Source: Chloroflexota bacterium (GTDB taxonomy: Bacteria; Chloroflexota; Dormibacteria; Dormibacterales; Dormibacteraceae). From it: a stretch of DNA of 43,260 bases. Positions within the stretch are counted from its first letter, which is position 1. Each line of letters opens with the position of its first letter. Below the pieces are notes generated by a model. That model did no database searches. It saw nothing but the letters and a program-made list of their open reading frames with translations, and was not told where the DNA came from. Shown here piece after piece: positions 41,310 to 43,260 of the stretch. The stretch lies in contig VBFH01000040.1 of the NCBI GenBank assembly GCA_005883575.1, positions 1 to 43,260 of the forward strand, read 5' to 3'. A program made the position numbers and the translations under genes.

Positions 41310-41711
41310 GTGGCATCCAGGAAAGAGTGGCCGATTTCGGATTCGCCGGCGGTCGCACTTGCCCGAGCACATCTAGAGGCGTGGACCAATCACGACCTTG
41401 ACACTGCGCGAGGCAACCTTGCGGAGGACGTCCAGTTCTACAGCCCGGCCGCGAACTTGGTCGGAATTGGCGAATACATGGACGCTCCGAGGGGCCTGAC
41501 TCAATTCGCGAGACAGGTTGTACCTGGCAGTCTGCGCGTGATTGCCGCCATGGGCGATGATCGGAACGCTCTGATCATGTATGAAGTCAGCACCGAAGGC
41601 GGCCAGCTCGGATCAAAGCTGTTTCCCTCGGCTCAAACCTGGCTGCTGGATGACAATGGAAAGATCAAGGTCGAGCGGATCGTCTCCTACATGGCTCCGC
41701 GTGTCGTCTGA
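41310..41711 (+). CDS. NTF2-like / SnoaL-fold protein
   Basis: A 133-residue single-domain protein of the NTF2-like superfamily (SnoaL or limonene-epoxide-hydrolase-like). The opening ALARAHLEAWTNHDLDTARG followed by LAEDVQFYSPAANLVGIGEY is the usual helix-strand pattern of the fold, and it ends in a long strand (KIKVERIVSYM). The start is GTG 41310, with AAGGAGG at 41299-41305 four bases upstream; the open frame reaches 41265 without a ribosome site. Function is unknown; it is an isolated intact gene in a region of decay. Confidence 0.78.
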   Translation: MASRKEWPISDSPAVALARAHLEAWTNHDLDTARGNLAEDVQFYSPAANLVGIGEYMDAPRGLTQFARQVVPGSLRVIAAMGDDRNALIMYEVSTEGGQLGSKLFPSAQTWLLDDNGKIKVERIVSYMAPRVV

Positions 41712-42172
41712 GAGTCTTGCGTAGCGGGCCGCTGTCGGATCAGCCGACGTCCGCTCAATTCCTGAGACTTCGAAGTTGTGGACCCAGACATACACCACTC
41801 GAACACCTTTGAATTCGGCGGACGGCGCCTCCGGTTAGGTCTCAACCACAGCCGAGCCTCGGACCAAGCGCTTGCGGCGGTCCGCCGTTGTGGCTGAGCG
41901 CGGCACCCTGCCCACCGCTGCTTCGTGGACCCATACATGCATGAGCCCGTCCGAAAAGACGATCCGACGTCGCTTCGGCAGCTTTAAGGCGGCTGTCCAA
42001 TGCGCCGTCATCGACTTTGTTGACCCCGCGTGAACAGAAGCCACGGTGCATCGTTTCGCTTAGCTGCAGCGGGTGATGGCGGCGCCCGCTTCTATCCCGC
42101 TCGCGATCTGCCAGGCGAGATCAAAGTGCCGACGCTGGTGATGGCGGGAGTGACGCGGCTGGCGCCGGCGCG
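41712..42172. other. 460 bases without an intact gene; repeated peptide-like motifs and a hydrolase scrap
   Basis: On the minus strand two short frames carry a similar motif: VRVVYVWVHNFEVSG (about 41762-41805) and DGLMHVWVHEAAVGR (about 41906-41950), about 145 bases apart. The first coincides with the inverted copy of 40621-40643. On the plus strand EIKVPTLVMAG (42117-42149) resembles an alpha/beta hydrolase strand. No start, ribosome site or full domain is visible, so this is taken as decayed DNA. Confidence 0.5.
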
Positions 42173-42589
42173 TCAGCCATCGGCCGCCGCCGCCAGCCGG
42201 TCCAGGCCGGTCAACAGAGCCCGCCTATCCCCGGCCGACACCTTCTTCAGTGCGGCCGCCAATCGGACCAGGTCCAAAACGCTGTCCTGCCTCACTCGGG
42301 CGACCCCCACCTCGGTGAGGACAATCGAAAGCTGGCGCTCGTCCTCAGGATCGCGGTGGCGGGTGAGAAAGCCGCGGCGCTCGAGGCTTTTAACCTGCTC
42401 TGACGCTGAACTCTTGGGCATGCCGAGGTGGCGTGCGACGACGCCGAGTGGAATGCCTTTCTCGGCAGGCACGTGTTGGAGCAACTGGCGCTCGTGCTGG
42501 GAGAGGTCTGCGGTGTCGGCCTTGAGCAGGGCCCGCCACAGCCGTCCGTACAATTGATCGAACTGTTCGGCTTGCGATTGGTTCGCCAC
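42173..42589 (-). CDS. MarR-family transcriptional regulator
   Basis: A 138-residue winged-helix regulator from GTG 42589. LSQHERQLLQHVPAEKGIPL, then VARHLGMPKSSASEQVKSLE (recognition helix) and the wing RHRDPEDERQLSIVLTEVG are clear MarR features. Upstream frames reach ATG 42610 and 42655, but TATATT (42602-42597, minus) ends 7 bases before GTG 42589, so the shorter, leaderless form is preferred; ATG 42610 is the alternative. It is divergent from, and overlaps the promoter of, the SRPBCC gene, which it probably regulates. Confidence 0.85.
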   Translation of the reverse strand: MANQSQAEQFDQLYGRLWRALLKADTADLSQHERQLLQHVPAEKGIPLGVVARHLGMPKSSASEQVKSLERRGFLTRHRDPEDERQLSIVLTEVGVARVRQDSVLDLVRLAAALKKVSAGDRRALLTGLDRLAAAADG

Positions 42590-42599
42590 GCCGTACAAT
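42572..42599 (+). promoter_or_regulatory. Promoter of the SRPBCC gene
   Basis: TTGCGA (42572-42577), 16 bases, TACAAT (42594-42599), start near 42606, with ribosome site GGAGGAG (42631-42637) before ATG 42640. The sequence GTACAATATACAAC at 42593-42606 contains two TACAA direct repeats and overlaps the MarR start region, so it is a candidate operator. Confidence 0.5.
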
Positions 42600-42639
42600 A
42601 TACAACTCATGTCGGAAAGGGTTCGGTGGAGGAGGAGCG

Positions 42640-43113
42640 ATGATTGAGATAGCAAGGGAGCGGAACATCTCCGCGCCGGCAGCTCGCGTTTGGGAGGTCG
42701 TGGCCGAAGCCGAACGGCTACCCGAGTGGTACGCCAGGGCGGCCAGTGCTGAGGTGCTGGAGGGCGCCGGGCTCGGCCGCCGCCAGCGTCTGCGCAGCCA
42801 GTGGCATGGGCAAGACTCTGAGGTCGACCAACTGATCACCGCGTTCGAACCCGAGCACCTTCTCGAATGGCATCATGAGGCGGAGCGTCTCGGCGGGCAG
42901 CCCGCCCCCCGGTTTGCACTTGAAACTGTCGTCAGGATCAGGCTCGAGGCGCAGGGGCCCGATGCCACCCGGGTGGTTCTGGAGTCGCGCCAGCGGCCCG
43001 CCGATCCCGACAAGGAGCAGGCGATGCGCGGCAACTCCGAATACTTGGGCAAGATGTTGGAGGCATCGCTAGAACGCCTTGAACAGCTGGTCACGCGCGG
43101 GTCGGAGTCTTAA
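42640..43113 (+). CDS. SRPBCC (START-like) domain protein
   Basis: A 157-residue protein of the polyketide cyclase/SRPBCC fold, which binds hydrophobic ligands in a deep pocket. The N-terminal ISAPAARVWEVVAEAERLPEW is the family signature and the C terminus ends in the long helix GKMLEASLERLEQLV. Start ATG 42640 is backed by GGAGGAG two bases upstream. Paired with a divergent MarR regulator and followed by a VOC-family gene, it may belong to a small stress or xenobiotic response; the ligand is unknown. Confidence 0.85.
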   Translation: MIEIARERNISAPAARVWEVVAEAERLPEWYARAASAEVLEGAGLGRRQRLRSQWHGQDSEVDQLITAFEPEHLLEWHHEAERLGGQPAPRFALETVVRIRLEAQGPDATRVVLESRQRPADPDKEQAMRGNSEYLGKMLEASLERLEQLVTRGSES

Positions 43114-43127
43114 GGAGATGGGGTGAA

Positions 43128-43260
43128 ATGATTGATGGGGCTCACGCAATCATCTACAGCCACGACCCTGAGGCCGATCGAACATTCTTCAAGGAAGTGC
43201 TTGGGCTGCATCACGTAGACGCGGGCGGTGGTTGGCTAATCTTCGCGCTTCCGCCTGCCG
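43128..43260 (+). CDS. VOC (glyoxalase/bleomycin resistance) family protein, start only
   Basis: The first 44 residues of a VOC-superfamily protein, running off the window. AHAIIYSHDPEADRTFFKEV followed by LGLHHVDAGGGWLIFALPPA is the beta-alpha-beta-beta start typical of glyoxalase-like domains, with the first metal-ligand position in the opening strand (H6). ATG 43128 lies 14 bases after the SRPBCC stop, so the two are likely co-transcribed. Confidence 0.8.
   Translation, partial: MIDGAHAIIYSHDPEADRTFFKEVLGLHHVDAGGGWLIFALPPA

Overview
The window is GC-rich, densely coding bacterial DNA with a soil-heterotroph character. It carries a complete coxMSL set with the form I CO-dehydrogenase signature, an intradiol aromatic-ring dioxygenase, a Liv-type ABC importer and amine or amino-acid catabolic genes. 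Most genes within operons overlap by 4 bases (ATGA or GTGA), starts at GTG and TTG are common, and several first genes appear to begin at or within a few bases of the transcription start. This suits Chloroflexota/Dormibacterota-like or actinobacterium-like lineages. That placement is inference from gene content; there is no rRNA or phylogenetic marker here.

Layout. 1-7866: end of an IS110-type transposase, a flavin reductase, ccdA with an alpha/beta hydrolase, pepF, an MFS/GNAT/GNAT operon preceded by azlCD, and a lipoprotein. 7897-22319: a large amine/polyol catabolic locus. On the minus strand an ethanolamine-type permease, a glutamine-synthetase-like ligase and an SDR form one operon. Divergent from it is an eight-gene plus-strand operon: GntR repressor, class I aldolase, zinc dehydrogenase, FGGY kinase, class III aminotransferase, class I glutamine amidotransferase, second class III aminotransferase, second GS-like ligase. 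A PuuD-like hydrolase and an RpiR regulator follow. The parts resemble a gamma-glutamylation route (ligase, oxidation or transamination, hydrolysis) joined to a sugar-alcohol route (dehydrogenase, kinase, aldolase). 22336-27009: XdhC-YHS fusion and coxL, coxS, coxM (transcribed M-S-L). 27101-30727: a third class III aminotransferase, a PaaK-like adenylating enzyme and a nucleotidyltransferase. 30746-37007: Liv-type ABC importer with a terminal MarR gene, divergent from pcaHG. 37069-40291: an HTH/membrane-protein pair, an OsmC-family gene and a secreted protein. 40292-43260: decayed DNA, an NTF2-like gene, a MarR/SRPBCC divergent pair and the start of a VOC protein.

The most striking observation is the OsmC gene at 38628-39092 (minus). 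Its reading frame is intact except for one TGA at codon 66, exactly where the family has its peroxidatic cysteine. A perfect 6-bp GC stem with a UGGAA loop follows 25 nt later, as expected for a bacterial SECIS element. It is a candidate selenoprotein; a single-base nonsense mutation is the alternative. Other points of note are the divergent GntR-controlled promoters sharing a TGTCTGAC operator, a palindromic repeat inserted in frame inside CcdA, and an MFS gene with no canonical start codon.
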